64,000 bases of DNA from Corynebacterium frankenforstense DSM 45800. Lineage in GTDB: Bacteria; Actinomycetota; Actinomycetes; Mycobacteriales; Mycobacteriaceae. The stretch is from the NCBI RefSeq assembly GCF_001941485.1, contig NZ_CP009247.1, positions 2,108,001 to 2,172,000 of the forward strand. The letters are read 5' to 3'. The notes beneath the pieces are model-generated. The model searched no databases and had not been told where the DNA came from. It saw only the letters and a program-made list of their open reading frames with translations. This document shows, piece by piece, positions 54,606 through 63,478 of this stretch (the stretch's first letter is position 1; each line of letters begins with the position of its first letter). The position numbers and the translations under genes are program-made.

Positions 54606-55967
54606 ATGAACCTGCTCGACCAACTCATCACGGTCACCCGCCGGGGCATAGGCCTCGCCGAGGCCGCCCGAGGCATGAGCAAACACCAACTCATCGACCT
54701 AGGCGTCCTTCCGATGGACGCGCAGAAGATCGCGCGGGTGGCCCGCGAGTACTTCCCAGAGACCTCCGCGAAGACCAACGCCATTCAGGCCGCCCGGGAC
54801 AACGGCCACTCCATCGTCACCCTCGACATGATCGAGTCGTTTGCCGCGAAGGTGAAAAACCAACGCCGCGCCTGGGGCTTCCGCACCCGGGCCTGCCGGA
54901 CCGCTGGCACCCACGACGAGGTACGCAAGGCCTGCCAGCAGCTACTCGACGAGTACAACGGGCCGGCTGAGCCCGTCCCGCAGACCCGTAGCCTGCAGTT
55001 CATCAACTCCAAGACCAAGGGGCAGGGACTGTTGTTCCGCGGTCCGTCGGCGGAGATCGGAGCGCTTCGCCACGCGGCCCACACCGCGGCGGCGAAGCTC
55101 GTCGGCGAGGACAACGTGGACGCTATGGCCTGCGGTGAGGCCTTCGCCGACATGCTCACCCGGGGCTTCCCGCAGTCGGTGCTGCGCCCGGTGGTGGGCT
55201 TGAGTCTGGATGAGGCGGTGCGCATCGAGGACGGCCGGGGCGACGACATCGAGTTGGTCGCCTCGGATGGCTCGCGAATGACGGGCTCGGAGTTCCTTCA
55301 GCGCCTGCTGCGCCAGGCGGGCACCACCCGCCCCGCCGCAGAGCCCGGCGACGAAGCCGAAGCCGCCACCGCGGCGGACGCCGGCACTGATGATTCGCGG
55401 GGACACCGCGACCAGGCAACCGGAAACCTGGCTGGCCTCCGGCCCGGCGGCCAACTGGTTCCCGTCCCGGACACCGACGCCGAGAACGCCGAGGACGCTG
55501 CGGACCTGGAACTGTTCGCCGCGGAGATCCCGACGCGCATCCCGGAGATGATCTTCGACGACAACTCGATGATCATGCTCGTCCACCCGACCGAGGGCCC
55601 GAGCAACCTGTACCGGACAAGCCGGTTCGCCAACGGCAAGCAGCGCACGATGCTCGGCGCCACCTTCGGGGTGTGTGCCCATCCGGAGTGCAACCAGCCG
55701 GCGGAGTTCTGCCAGGCCGACCACGACACCTCCTGGGCACGTGGCGGCATGACCAACATCAACAACCTGACGCCGCTGTGCAAGTACCACAACGCCGCCA
55801 ACGACGACGATCCGGAAGGCCCGGTCCGTCACGGTCGGATCGAACGCGACGGTCTGGACGTCTACCGGGTGTTGCCGGGTGGTCGGAAGCAGCGGGATGC
55901 CACGCCGACTCTGGCGCGGCGGATGATGGCCGAGCACGCCGCCCGCCGCACCGCCCGGGCCGCTTAA
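54606..55967 (+). CDS. DUF222-HNH endonuclease-like protein (13E12 repeat family type)
   Basis: A 453-aa protein with an N-terminal DUF222 helical region (SLQFINSKTKGQGLLFRGPSAEIGAL), a variable acidic linker and a C-terminal HNH nuclease. CAHPECNQPAEFCQADHDTSWARGGMTNINNLTPLCKYHN has the zinc cysteines and catalytic DH..N..H. This is the architecture of the multicopy 13E12 repeat proteins of mycobacteria and corynebacteria, whose biological role is unclear. It interrupts the conserved DUF3817-rdgB order and is followed by tandem repeats, suggesting insertion. ATG 54594 is an alternative start. Confidence 0.85.
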   Translation: MNLLDQLITVTRRGIGLAEAARGMSKHQLIDLGVLPMDAQKIARVAREYFPETSAKTNAIQAARDNGHSIVTLDMIESFAAKVKNQRRAWGFRTRACRTAGTHDEVRKACQQLLDEYNGPAEPVPQTRSLQFINSKTKGQGLLFRGPSAEIGALRHAAHTAAAKLVGEDNVDAMACGEAFADMLTRGFPQSVLRPVVGLSLDEAVRIEDGRGDDIELVASDGSRMTGSEFLQRLLRQAGTTRPAAEPGDEAEAATAADAGTDDSRGHRDQATGNLAGLRPGGQLVPVPDTDAENAEDAADLELFAAEIPTRIPEMIFDDNSMIMLVHPTEGPSNLYRTSRFANGKQRTMLGATFGVCAHPECNQPAEFCQADHDTSWARGGMTNINNLTPLCKYHNAANDDDPEGPVRHGRIERDGLDVYRVLPGGRKQRDATPTLARRMMAEHAARRTARAA

Positions 55968-56048
55968 ACCGCCGAAACACCCGCCCCGCCTGGGCTGACC
56001 GGCAGTCCCGCCCACTCGCGGTAGCGCGTGGGGGTCCTCGCTGCCGCC

Positions 56049-56412
56049 ATCACGCCGTTCACCGCCTTCGAATCACAGGACCCGGCGCACCGGCCGGGGA
56101 ATTCGGCGTGCCCTCGCGCGGAATGCTCCGGACGCAGCCGCCGGAGTAGCCCGATCAGCCCTCTCCGCTCCCGCTTAGCCACGGCACGGCAGACGGATCA
56201 CGCCGGTCACCGCCTTCGAATCACAGAACCCGGCACGCGGCCGGGTAATTCGGCATGCCCTCACGAGGAATGCCCCGGACGCAGCCGCCGGAGTAGCCCG
56301 ATCAGCCCTCTCCGCTCCCGCCCAGGCACGGCACGGCAGGCGGATCACGCCGGTCACCGCCTTCGAATCACAAGACCCTGCGCACCGGCCGGGCGATTCG
56401 ACATGCCCCGAC
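56049..56412. repeat. Tandem repeat, about 148 bp x 2.5 copies
   Basis: Copies begin at 56049, 56197 and 56344 (ATCACGCCGGTCACCGCC, then TTCGAATCACA). The first two run 148 and 147 bp and include GGACGCAGCCGCCGGAGTAG. The third is cut after ~70 bp. Differences are scattered single bases, so the duplication is not brand new. It fills most of the 505-bp gap between the HNH gene and rdgB; a dispersed 15-bp motif (56448) closes it. No coding potential I trust. Confidence 0.85.
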
Positions 56413-56472
56413 GCACCGCGCAAGAGCGCCCCGCAACCGTGGGGATGCGGGGCGTCGGAAATTGAGAGCGGC

Positions 56473-57093
56473 TCAGCCGGCCAGGCGCGCGATGGCGTCG
56501 ACCAGACCGGCCAGCGCCTTGCCACGGTGCGACAGCGCGTCCTTCTCCTCCGCGCTCAGCTGCGCCGACGAACGCGGCGAGGAACCCGCCGCATCCTCCT
56601 CCGCGGGCACGAAGAGCGGGTCGTAGCCGAATCCGTTCTCCCCGACCGGCTCACGCAGCAGCCGGCCCTCCCAGCGGCCCTCGGAAAGCGTCTCCTCGCC
56701 ATCCGGGGTCACCAGCGCGCACACGGAGACGAAGGCGCAGCCACGGCGCTCATCCGGGACGTCGCCCATCTGCGCCAGCAGCAGCGAGTTGTTCGCGGCG
56801 TCGTCGCCGTGACCGCCCGACCACCGCGCCGAGAGCACACCCGGCATGCCGTTGAGCTCCTCGACGGCCAGGCCCGAGTCGTCGGCCACGGTGACCAGAC
56901 CCGTCGCCGCCGCACCCGCGCGCGCCTTGATCAGCGCGTTGTCCGCGAACGTGCGGCCCGTCTCCACCGGCTCCGGGTAGGCCGGCGCCTCGGCGAGCGG
57001 GACGAGCTCGACATGGTCGAGCCCCGCGGCGTCGAGAATCCGGCGCAGCTCGGCGAGCTTCTTGGGGTTGTTCGAGGCGACCAGCAGACGCAT
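56473..57093 (-). CDS. rdgB: dITP/XTP pyrophosphatase
   Basis: A 206-aa house-cleaning enzyme removing non-canonical purine nucleotides. VASNNPKKLAEL, TFADNALIKARA, ADDSGLAVEELNGMPGVLSARW, GFGYDPLF and HRGKAL are the standard Ham1/RdgB motifs. The ATG lies 4 nt after rph. Confidence 0.95.
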   Translation of the reverse strand: MRLLVASNNPKKLAELRRILDAAGLDHVELVPLAEAPAYPEPVETGRTFADNALIKARAGAAATGLVTVADDSGLAVEELNGMPGVLSARWSGGHGDDAANNSLLLAQMGDVPDERRGCAFVSVCALVTPDGEETLSEGRWEGRLLREPVGENGFGYDPLFVPAEEDAAGSSPRSSAQLSAEEKDALSHRGKALAGLVDAIARLAG

Positions 57094-57097
57094 GCGC

Positions 57098-57838
57098 TCA
57101 GTCCTCGGCCAGCGCCGCGCGCTGCGCCTCGACCAGCTCGCGGCAGCCCTTCTCCGCGACGGTGAGGAACAGCCCCAGCTGCTCGCGGGTGAAGGTGCCC
57201 TCCTCGCCGGTGCCCTGGATCTCGACGAACTGGCCCTCGGAGTTCATCACCACGTTCATGTCGACCTCGGCGCGGGAGTCCTCCTCGTAGGGCAGGTCCA
57301 GGCAGACGTGGCCCTCGATCAGACCCACGGACACGGCCGCGACCGGCTCCTTGAGCGGGTTGCCCGGCACCACGCCGCGGGTCTTGAGCTCCTTGATCGC
57401 GTCGGCCAGCGCCACGTAGGCGCCCGTGATCGACGCGGTGCGGGTGCCGCCGTCGGCCTGCAGCACGTCGCAGTCGATCTGGATGGTGTTCTCGCCGAGC
57501 TCGGAGAGGTCCACCGCGGCGCGCAGGGAGCGGCCGATCAGGCGCGAGATCTCCTGGGTGCGGCCCTTGAGCTTGCCCTTGACGGACTCGCGCGGCATGC
57601 GCTCGTTGCTGGCGGCCGGCAGCATCGCGTACTCGGCGGTCAGCCAGCCCTCGCCGGAGTCCTTCTTGAAGCGCGGCACGCGCTCCTCCACCGACGCGGT
57701 GCACATCACGCGCGTCTCGCCGAACTCGACGAGCACGCTGCCGGCCGGGTTCGAGGTGAAGTTGCGGGTGATGCGCACCGGGCGCATCTCGTCCTGGGCG
57801 CGCCCGTCGGCGCGGCGGTAGCTCTGCGTGAAACTCAT
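57098..57838 (-). CDS. rph: Ribonuclease PH
   Basis: A 246-aa phosphorolytic 3' exoribonuclease for tRNA maturation. [36 protein letters not shown] [33 protein letters not shown] and [16 protein letters not shown] are all conserved. Operon order is rph-rdgB, as in most actinobacteria. Confidence 0.96.
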   Translation of the reverse strand: MSFTQSYRRADGRAQDEMRPVRITRNFTSNPAGSVLVEFGETRVMCTASVEERVPRFKKDSGEGWLTAEYAMLPAASNERMPRESVKGKLKGRTQEISRLIGRSLRAAVDLSELGENTIQIDCDVLQADGGTRTASITGAYVALADAIKELKTRGVVPGNPLKEPVAAVSVGLIEGHVCLDLPYEEDSRAEVDMNVVMNSEGQFVEIQGTGEEGTFTREQLGLFLTVAEKGCRELVEAQRAALAED

Positions 57839-57902
57839 GCGCCCAGGCTACCGCGCCGCACCCCCGCGCGGGCCGCGCCGGGCCCGGGGCGGCCCGGACG
57901 GC

Positions 57903-58673
57903 TCAGACCGTGTAGACGGTGCCGGGCTCGCCGAACTCGACGGGCCCGCCGAACTCCTCCGCGGCCGCCGCCACGGTGGCCTGCTTGTCCACCCACGGCG
58001 GCACGTGGATGATCACCAGGCGCTTCGCCCCGGCCAGGCGCGCGGCACGGCCGGCCTCGGCGCCGTTCATGTGCATGCCGGGCACGTCGTCGCCGGCGTC
58101 GGTGCCCCAGTTGGCCTCGCACAGGAACAGGTCGACGTCGCGGGCGGCCTCGACGAGCTGGTCGTTGTAGGCGGTGTCGCCGGAGTAGGCCAGCGTGGCA
58201 CCCGTGGTGTGCTCCTCGACGCGCAGCGCGTAGGCCTCGACGGGGTGGACCATCGGGTAGGGCGTGACGGTGACACGGTCGACGATCTCGGGCTCGTGCG
58301 CGCGCCACGGCGTGAACGCGAAGGTGTCCGAGAGGTCGTCGACGCCGTCGGGCTGGTCGTCGGAGGACAGCCGCCCGAAGAAGACGGGCGCGGGCTTGGG
58401 CGCGTAGAGCAGGCTGCGCGCGACCGCCGGGGCGTCCGGGTGGAAGCGGCGCCAGACCATCAGCGAGGGGAAGTCGAGGCAGTGGTCGGCGTGCAGGTGC
58501 GAGAACAGCACGTGCACGCTGGCCGGGTCGATGAAGCTCTGCAACCGGGCCAGGGTGCCGGGGCCCAGGTCGAGGACCACCCCCGGCGCGTTGTCGACCT
58601 CGAGGAGGTAGCCGGAGGCGGGGTTGTCGGGCGCTGCCAGACTGCCCGAGCTTCCTAGGATGGTCAACCTCAT
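57903..58673 (-). CDS. cpdA: Metallo-beta-lactamase-fold hydrolase, probable cAMP phosphodiesterase
   Basis: A 256-aa MBL-fold protein with the dinuclear metal motif SHLHADHCLD (His59, His61, Asp63, His64), YSGDTAYND and a late HVPPW. It occupies the place of Rv1339 between murI and rph. Rv1339 and C. glutamicum CpdA are described as cAMP phosphodiesterases, and by family and position this should be the same enzyme; the substrate cannot be read directly. Residues 1-10 (MRLTILGSSG) are the usual start. Confidence 0.75.
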   Translation of the reverse strand: MRLTILGSSGSLAAPDNPASGYLLEVDNAPGVVLDLGPGTLARLQSFIDPASVHVLFSHLHADHCLDFPSLMVWRRFHPDAPAVARSLLYAPKPAPVFFGRLSSDDQPDGVDDLSDTFAFTPWRAHEPEIVDRVTVTPYPMVHPVEAYALRVEEHTTGATLAYSGDTAYNDQLVEAARDVDLFLCEANWGTDAGDDVPGMHMNGAEAGRAARLAGAKRLVIIHVPPWVDKQATVAAAAEEFGGPVEFGEPGTVYTV

Positions 58674-58727
58674 GCACTCAACAGTGCCACGCCCGGCAAA
58701 ATATTTCGAACGCCCCGCCCCGCCGGG

Positions 58728-59543
58728 TCAGCTCCAGGCGATGTCGGTCTCGCGCACCTGCGCCAGCTCGGGGCCGAGGAAGCGGTGCGCGAGGGCGGCG
58801 AAGGTGCGCGGGTCGCCGGTGGACTCGAAGGTGCGCGTGGGCGGCCCGTCGACCTCGGGGTCACGGAAGAGGTCGTGCTCGGCGAGGGCACGCAGCGTGT
58901 CCTTGGCGGCCTCCTCGGCCGACGAGACGAGCGTGACGTCGTCGCCGACGGCGAGCTGGATGACGCCGGAGAGCAGCGGGTAGTGCGTGCAGCCGAGCAC
59001 GAGCGTGTCGACGCCGGCGGCCTGCAGCGGCGCGAGGTAGCCCTCCGCCACGCCGAGGATCTGGCGGCCGGAGGTCACGCCGCGTTCGACGAAGTCGACG
59101 AAGGCGGGGCAGGCGGCGGCGGTGACCTCGATGCCGGGGGTGACGGAGAAGAGGTCCTGGTAGGCGCCGGAGTTGATGGTGCCGCGGGTGCCGATCACGC
59201 CGACCTTGCCGTTGCGCGTGGTGGCCACGGCGCGGCGCACGGCGGGCCGGATGACCTCGATGACGGGCACGTCGTAGCGCTCGCGGGCGTCGTGCAGGAA
59301 GGCCGAGGAGGCGGTGTTGCAGGCGATGACGAGCGCCTTGCAGCCGCGGCCGACGAGTTCGTCGGCGATGTCGGCGGCGAGCCGGCGCACCTCGGCGATG
59401 GGGCGCGGGCCGTAGGGGGCGTGCGCGGTGTCGCCGATGTAGGCCACGGATTCGTTGGGCAGCTGGTCGACGATGGTGCGCGCCACCGTCAGCCCGCCGA
59501 GGCCGGAGTCGAAGATGCCGATGGGTGCGCTGGTGTCGTTCAC
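58728..59543 (-). CDS. murI: Glutamate racemase
   Basis: Supplies D-glutamate for peptidoglycan. The 271-aa protein has [15 protein letters not shown] (Asp12, Ser13), the first catalytic Cys75 (IACNTASS) and the second in [11 protein letters not shown]. Start GTG 59543. The cpdA gene follows 54 nt downstream in the same direction. Confidence 0.95.
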   Translation of the reverse strand: MNDTSAPIGIFDSGLGGLTVARTIVDQLPNESVAYIGDTAHAPYGPRPIAEVRRLAADIADELVGRGCKALVIACNTASSAFLHDARERYDVPVIEVIRPAVRRAVATTRNGKVGVIGTRGTINSGAYQDLFSVTPGIEVTAAACPAFVDFVERGVTSGRQILGVAEGYLAPLQAAGVDTLVLGCTHYPLLSGVIQLAVGDDVTLVSSAEEAAKDTLRALAEHDLFRDPEVDGPPTRTFESTGDPRTFAALAHRFLGPELAQVRETDIAWS

Positions 59544-59682
59544 GGCCCCCGATCCTATCGCGGGCGTTCAATTGCCGACGTCGCGCCCGTCGCGCGGTTG
59601 CGTTGCTTGGGCGTCCCGCGGTCGACGTGACGGGTTCTCGGAGTACGGGCACGTCCCGCCGTGCGCCGTTACGATCGGGGGC

Positions 59683-60660
59683 GTGAACACGTCGAACCCC
59701 ACTTCCGCCCCTGACCCGGCCCGCGTGAAGGTGGGTGCCTCCGACCTGGAGGTCTTCCCCCTGAACCTGGGCGGCAACACCTTCGGCTGGACCGCCGACA
59801 AGGCCACGAGTTTCGAGATCCTGGACGCCTACCGCGAGGCGGGCGGCAACTTCATCGACACCGCCGACGTCTACTCCCGGTGGGGCGAGGGCCTCTCGGG
59901 TGGCGAGAGCGAGCAGGTCATCGGTGCGTGGCTCGCCGAGCGTGGCTGCGCCGACGAGGTCGTGGTGGCCACGAAGGTGGGCAAGCTGCCGCCGAATGAC
60001 ACGGTCACGGCCGCGGCGGTGACCGCCGGCTGCGAGGATTCGCTGCGCCGGCTGGGCCTGGAGACGATCCCGCTGTACTACCTGCACGCCGACGATCCGC
60101 AGGTGCCGGTCGAGGACCAGGTGGAGACGATGGCCGGGCTCGTCGAGGCGGGCAAGATCCGCCACGTGGGCCTGTCGAACTACCCGGCGGACCGGATGCG
60201 TGAGTTCTTCCGGGTCTCCCGGGGCACCCCGGCGTTCCCGGTGGCGGTGCAGCCGCACTACAACCTGCTGCACCGTGCGGAGTACGAGACCGAGCTGCGC
60301 CCGGTCGTCGAGCAGTACCGCCCCGGGGTCTTCCCCTACTTCGCGCTGGCCTCCGGCGTGCTGACGGGCAAGTACCGCAGCGCGGCGGACGTGGCGGGCA
60401 CGGCCCGCTCGCGGTTCACCGAGGGCATGGTGACCCCGGAGGCGCTGCGGGTGGTCGCGCGCCTGGAGCAGGTCGCGGCGATGCACGACGTCGAGGTGCC
60501 CACCGTCGCGCTGGCCTGGCTGCGGGCGAAGGGTGCGACGGCGCCGATCGCCTCGGTCTCGCGGACGGCTCAGCTCGACGCCCTGGTGGCCGTGGCGGGC
60601 CTGCAGCTCAGCCCGGCGGAGGTCACCTCGCTGGACGCGGTCAGCGACCCCTACGCCTGA
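59683..60660 (+). CDS. Aldo/keto reductase
   Basis: A 325-aa NADPH-dependent oxidoreductase of the YajO/tas type. The catalytic tetrad residues are in FIDTADVYSRW (Asp, Tyr), VVATKVG (Lys) and YYLHADDP (His). Cofactor-binding pieces: GLSNYP, QPHYNLLHR, ASGVLTGKY and PIASVSRTAQLD. GTG start 59683 has TACGAT ending 7 nt before it, so leaderless. It stands alone on plus between two conserved minus operons; substrate unknown. Confidence 0.9.
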   Translation: MNTSNPTSAPDPARVKVGASDLEVFPLNLGGNTFGWTADKATSFEILDAYREAGGNFIDTADVYSRWGEGLSGGESEQVIGAWLAERGCADEVVVATKVGKLPPNDTVTAAAVTAGCEDSLRRLGLETIPLYYLHADDPQVPVEDQVETMAGLVEAGKIRHVGLSNYPADRMREFFRVSRGTPAFPVAVQPHYNLLHRAEYETELRPVVEQYRPGVFPYFALASGVLTGKYRSAADVAGTARSRFTEGMVTPEALRVVARLEQVAAMHDVEVPTVALAWLRAKGATAPIASVSRTAQLDALVAVAGLQLSPAEVTSLDAVSDPYA

Positions 60661-60771
60661 CCTGCGGTGCCGCACCCCGACGCTTGTGGGCGCTGCTTCG
60701 TCCGCACTACAAACGGGGGCCGGCCCGACAGCAAGTACGGCTGAGGTACCGCCACGTAACGCTCCCTGTGG

Positions 60772-61479
60772 TCAGACTCGGCCGGACCAGCCGGTGCCGA
60801 AGGTACCGGCGGAACCGGGCCCCTGGGTTCCGAAGCTCTGGCCGCCGAAGCCCTGCTGGCCAGTACCGAGGTTGCCGACGGAACCGTTACCGATGCCGCG
60901 ACCGGATGAGGGGCGCGGGTCGTCGGAGGTGATGATCATCCCGGCGAGCACGCCGCCGATCGCCCCGAAGAGGTGCGCCTGCCAGGACATCCCCGGGGTG
61001 CCGGGCAGCACGCCCCACAGAATCCCCGAGTAGGAGATGAACAGCACCACCCCGAGCGCGATCTGGCCGAGCGAGCGGTTGAAGACGCCGCGGACGAGCA
61101 GGTAGACCAGCCAGCCGTAGACCAGCATCGAGGCGCCGATGTGGTTGGTGCCCACCCCGCCGAAGAACCAGGTGCCGGCCCCGCCGACGACCACGACGAA
61201 GGCCGTGACCTCCCAGAAGGCCCGTCGGCCGGACAGCCCCACCAGGAAGGCGAAGATCGCCCCGGGCACCGAGTTCGACGTCAGGTGCGAGAAGTCCGCG
61301 TGCAGCACCGGCGCGGTGACGATGTGCCACAGGCTCGACGGGTCGAGCGGGTGGATGCCCAGCGCGACCAGGCTGCCGCCGAAGAAGAACAGGTTGATCA
61401 GGTGCACCGCCCAGATGACCACGAGGTAGCCGACGGCGCAGGCCAGCCCCGTGCGCAGGTTCGACGGAGCCCGCCTCAC
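60772..61479 (-). CDS. Rhomboid-family intramembrane serine protease (Rv1337-like)
   Basis: A 235-aa membrane protein with six or seven helices. HADFSHLTSNS gives the oxyanion-side His/Asn, Ser117 (IGASML) is the nucleophile (GAS rather than the common GxSG), and His169 (SWQAHLFGAIGG) completes the dyad. The C-terminal 45 residues are Gly/Gln-rich. The GTG start overlaps the stop of the P1 peptidase (GTGA). Confidence 0.88.
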   Translation of the reverse strand: MRRAPSNLRTGLACAVGYLVVIWAVHLINLFFFGGSLVALGIHPLDPSSLWHIVTAPVLHADFSHLTSNSVPGAIFAFLVGLSGRRAFWEVTAFVVVVGGAGTWFFGGVGTNHIGASMLVYGWLVYLLVRGVFNRSLGQIALGVVLFISYSGILWGVLPGTPGMSWQAHLFGAIGGVLAGMIITSDDPRPSSGRGIGNGSVGNLGTGQQGFGGQSFGTQGPGSAGTFGTGWSGRV

Positions 61480-62426
61480 AGCAGCTCCTCGTAGGCGGTG
61501 ACCGGCAGCTCGCCGCCGGGCGCCGCATTGGCGACGGCGTCGACGATAGCGGCCGCGACGGCCTCCGCCCCGGCCTCGCCGATGCGCGCCAGCGCCACCG
61601 GGTCCAGGCCGGCGGCGACAGGAGCGGTGGAGAGCGCGAAGAGGGTGTCGCCGTCCAACGGCGAGTGCGCCGGGCGCACCGCCCGGGCGATGCCGTCGTG
61701 GGCGACCATGGCCACCCGGCGCGCCTGCGCCTTGGTCAGCGGGGCGTCGGTGGCGACCACGCCGATCGTCGTGTTCAGCGAACCGTCCGGCGCCTGCAGC
61801 ACCGCCATGCGGGCCGGGTCCGCCGGCGCGCGGTCCTCGTCCGCCCAGAACCGGCCCGTCACCGGGTCGACGACCTCGCCGACCGGGTTGGCCACCACCG
61901 CGGCGGCCACCGTGTGCTCGCCGACGGTCACGGCCGCCTGGCCGAAACCGCCGCGCAGCCGCCCGGCGCTCGCCCCGCAGCCAGCGCCCACGCTGCCGCG
62001 GGCGTCGGAGTGGTTGTCCACGCTGTCGGCCAGCGCGGCGCGCCCGTCCGCCGGGGACGGGAAGTGGTCGGCCGAACCGACCGCGAGATCGAAGATCACG
62101 GCCGCCGGCACGATCGGCACCCGGGCGGGGTGCCCCTCCCCCAGCGGCGCGAAGCCGATGTTCCGCTCCGCCAGGGCGCGCATCACGCCGTCCGCGGCGG
62201 CCAGCCCGAAGGCCGAACCGCCGCCGAGCACGACCGCGTGGACGCGCTCGACGGTGTTCTCCGGGGCCAGCAGGTCGGTCTCGCGGGTGCCGGGCCCGCC
62301 GCCGCGCACGTCGACGGAGGCGACGGCGCCGGCGGGGTCGGTCACCCGCACCACGGTGACCCCGGTGTCACCGAGACTTGCATGCCCGACGGCGAGACCC
62401 GGGACGTCGACAAGCGAACCGGTCAT
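61476..62426 (-). CDS. P1/DmpA-family N-terminal nucleophile peptidase (Rv1333-like)
   Basis: A 316-aa autoprocessing hydrolase. Cleavage is expected between Asn218 and Thr219 (GSLNTTIGVVATDAP), freeing Thr219 as nucleophile. VLGGGSAFGLAAADGV and SVGAGCGASAG form the rest of the active site. Relatives are aminopeptidases or nylon-oligomer hydrolases; the natural substrate is unknown. A dispersed motif lies in codons 5-9 (62400-62414). Confidence 0.88.
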   Translation of the reverse strand: MTGSLVDVPGLAVGHASLGDTGVTVVRVTDPAGAVASVDVRGGGPGTRETDLLAPENTVERVHAVVLGGGSAFGLAAADGVMRALAERNIGFAPLGEGHPARVPIVPAAVIFDLAVGSADHFPSPADGRAALADSVDNHSDARGSVGAGCGASAGRLRGGFGQAAVTVGEHTVAAAVVANPVGEVVDPVTGRFWADEDRAPADPARMAVLQAPDGSLNTTIGVVATDAPLTKAQARRVAMVAHDGIARAVRPAHSPLDGDTLFALSTAPVAAGLDPVALARIGEAGAEAVAAAIVDAVANAAPGGELPVTAYEELL

Positions 62427-62427
62427 C

Positions 62428-63003
62428 TCACTCCCCCGTCAGGGCCGTCAGGAGGGACTCCTGGTTGTAGGCCAGCCACTCGACGAGGCGCTCCGCCTCG
62501 ACCGTGGCCGCCTCACCCGGCACGACCTCCGTGCCCTCGAGTCCCGAGCCGGCCAGCCCGTTGCCGGCGGCGACGTAGAGGCGGATGTCGTTGAGCGCGG
62601 CGACCCAGGCGCGCGCCTCGGACTCGTCGAGGGTGACGTCCACCCCGCCGTCCGGGCCCAGCGCCCCCGTCACCGCCTGCAGGTTCTCCAGCTTCGCGCG
62701 GGTGATGTCATTCTCGTGCAGCGAGCGCAGCAGCTGGTTGTCGCCGTCGAACTCCTCGTCGCCCTCGCGGGCGAAGTTCGGCAGCAGCCGGGCCAGGCCC
62801 GGGTCCTGCGGCGGTTCGCGGTGGCCGGAGGGCATGCCCGTCATCTCGGCCAGCTCGTCCTTCGGCGCCGAGCGCACGCGCTCCATCAGCGCCTCGCCGA
62901 GCGTCGAGGCCAGGTTGCCCAGCACCTCACGTTCCATCGGGTCGAAGACCGTGTGGTAGCGCGGGGCACGCATGAGCCCCTTCTTCCTGCGCCAGTCCTG
63001 CAT
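62428..63003 (-). CDS. DUF2017 protein, ClpS-associated (Rv1332-like)
   Basis: A 191-aa protein conserved next to clpS throughout Actinobacteria. Recognisable: FDPMEREVLGNLASTLGEALMERVR, DPGLARLLPNFAREGDEEF and WVAALNDIRLYVAAG. Function not established; the constant link to clpS suggests involvement in ClpAP/ClpCP proteolysis. Stop lies 1 nt before the P1 peptidase ATG. Confidence 0.9.
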   Translation of the reverse strand: MQDWRRKKGLMRAPRYHTVFDPMEREVLGNLASTLGEALMERVRSAPKDELAEMTGMPSGHREPPQDPGLARLLPNFAREGDEEFDGDNQLLRSLHENDITRAKLENLQAVTGALGPDGGVDVTLDESEARAWVAALNDIRLYVAAGNGLAGSGLEGTEVVPGEAATVEAERLVEWLAYNQESLLTALTGE

Positions 63004-63029
63004 GTCTGCTGCTCTGCCTTCCTCGCGCC

Positions 63030-63329
63030 TCAGCCGGCCTGCTGCATCGTCGCCCACAGGCCGGCGACCTGGAGCTTCTTCACGTCGCCCTCGACCTTGT
63101 CGCGCTCCCCGGAGGAGACGACGGCCCGGCCCTCGGTGTGCACCTGCATCATCAGTTCCGTGGCGCGCTTGCGCCCGTAGCCCAGCACCGTCTGGAACAC
63201 GTAGGTCACGTAGCTCATCAGGTTGACCGGGTCGTCCCAGACGATGCACATCCAGGGCAGGTTCTCCGAGGTGGCGACGTCGACCTCGATCTCCTCGTCC
63301 ACCTCGGGGGTGGCCATGGGTGAACCCAT
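63030..63329 (-). CDS. clpS: ATP-dependent Clp protease adaptor
   Basis: A 99-aa N-end-rule adaptor delivering substrates to ClpC/ClpP. The core [44 protein letters not shown] holds the N-degron pocket. Start ATG 63329 ([11 protein letters not shown]) is preferred over ATG 63317 because GGGAG stands 6 nt upstream. First gene of clpS-DUF2017-P1 peptidase-rhomboid. Confidence 0.94.
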   Translation of the reverse strand: MGSPMATPEVDEEIEVDVATSENLPWMCIVWDDPVNLMSYVTYVFQTVLGYGRKRATELMMQVHTEGRAVVSSGERDKVEGDVKKLQVAGLWATMQQAG

Positions 63330-63478
63330 CAGTGTCTCCCGGTATCGCATCGACGGCCGTTCCATGTCCCACAGCCTAGTCATGCCCGGCGCCCCGGGGC
63401 AGCCGGCCGCGTCGGTCGCGCACCGGGCCCGGGTAGCATCATGCCTGCGACCCCGCCCCGAGCCCGAAGGAGAAGACG

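Noticed and set aside
55964..56525. Minus-strand frames over the 148-bp repeats (repeated CDSKAVTGVIRLPC peptides)
   Set aside because: No good start or Shine-Dalgarno, and one frame runs into rdgB; the repetition reflects DNA repeats rather than a protein.
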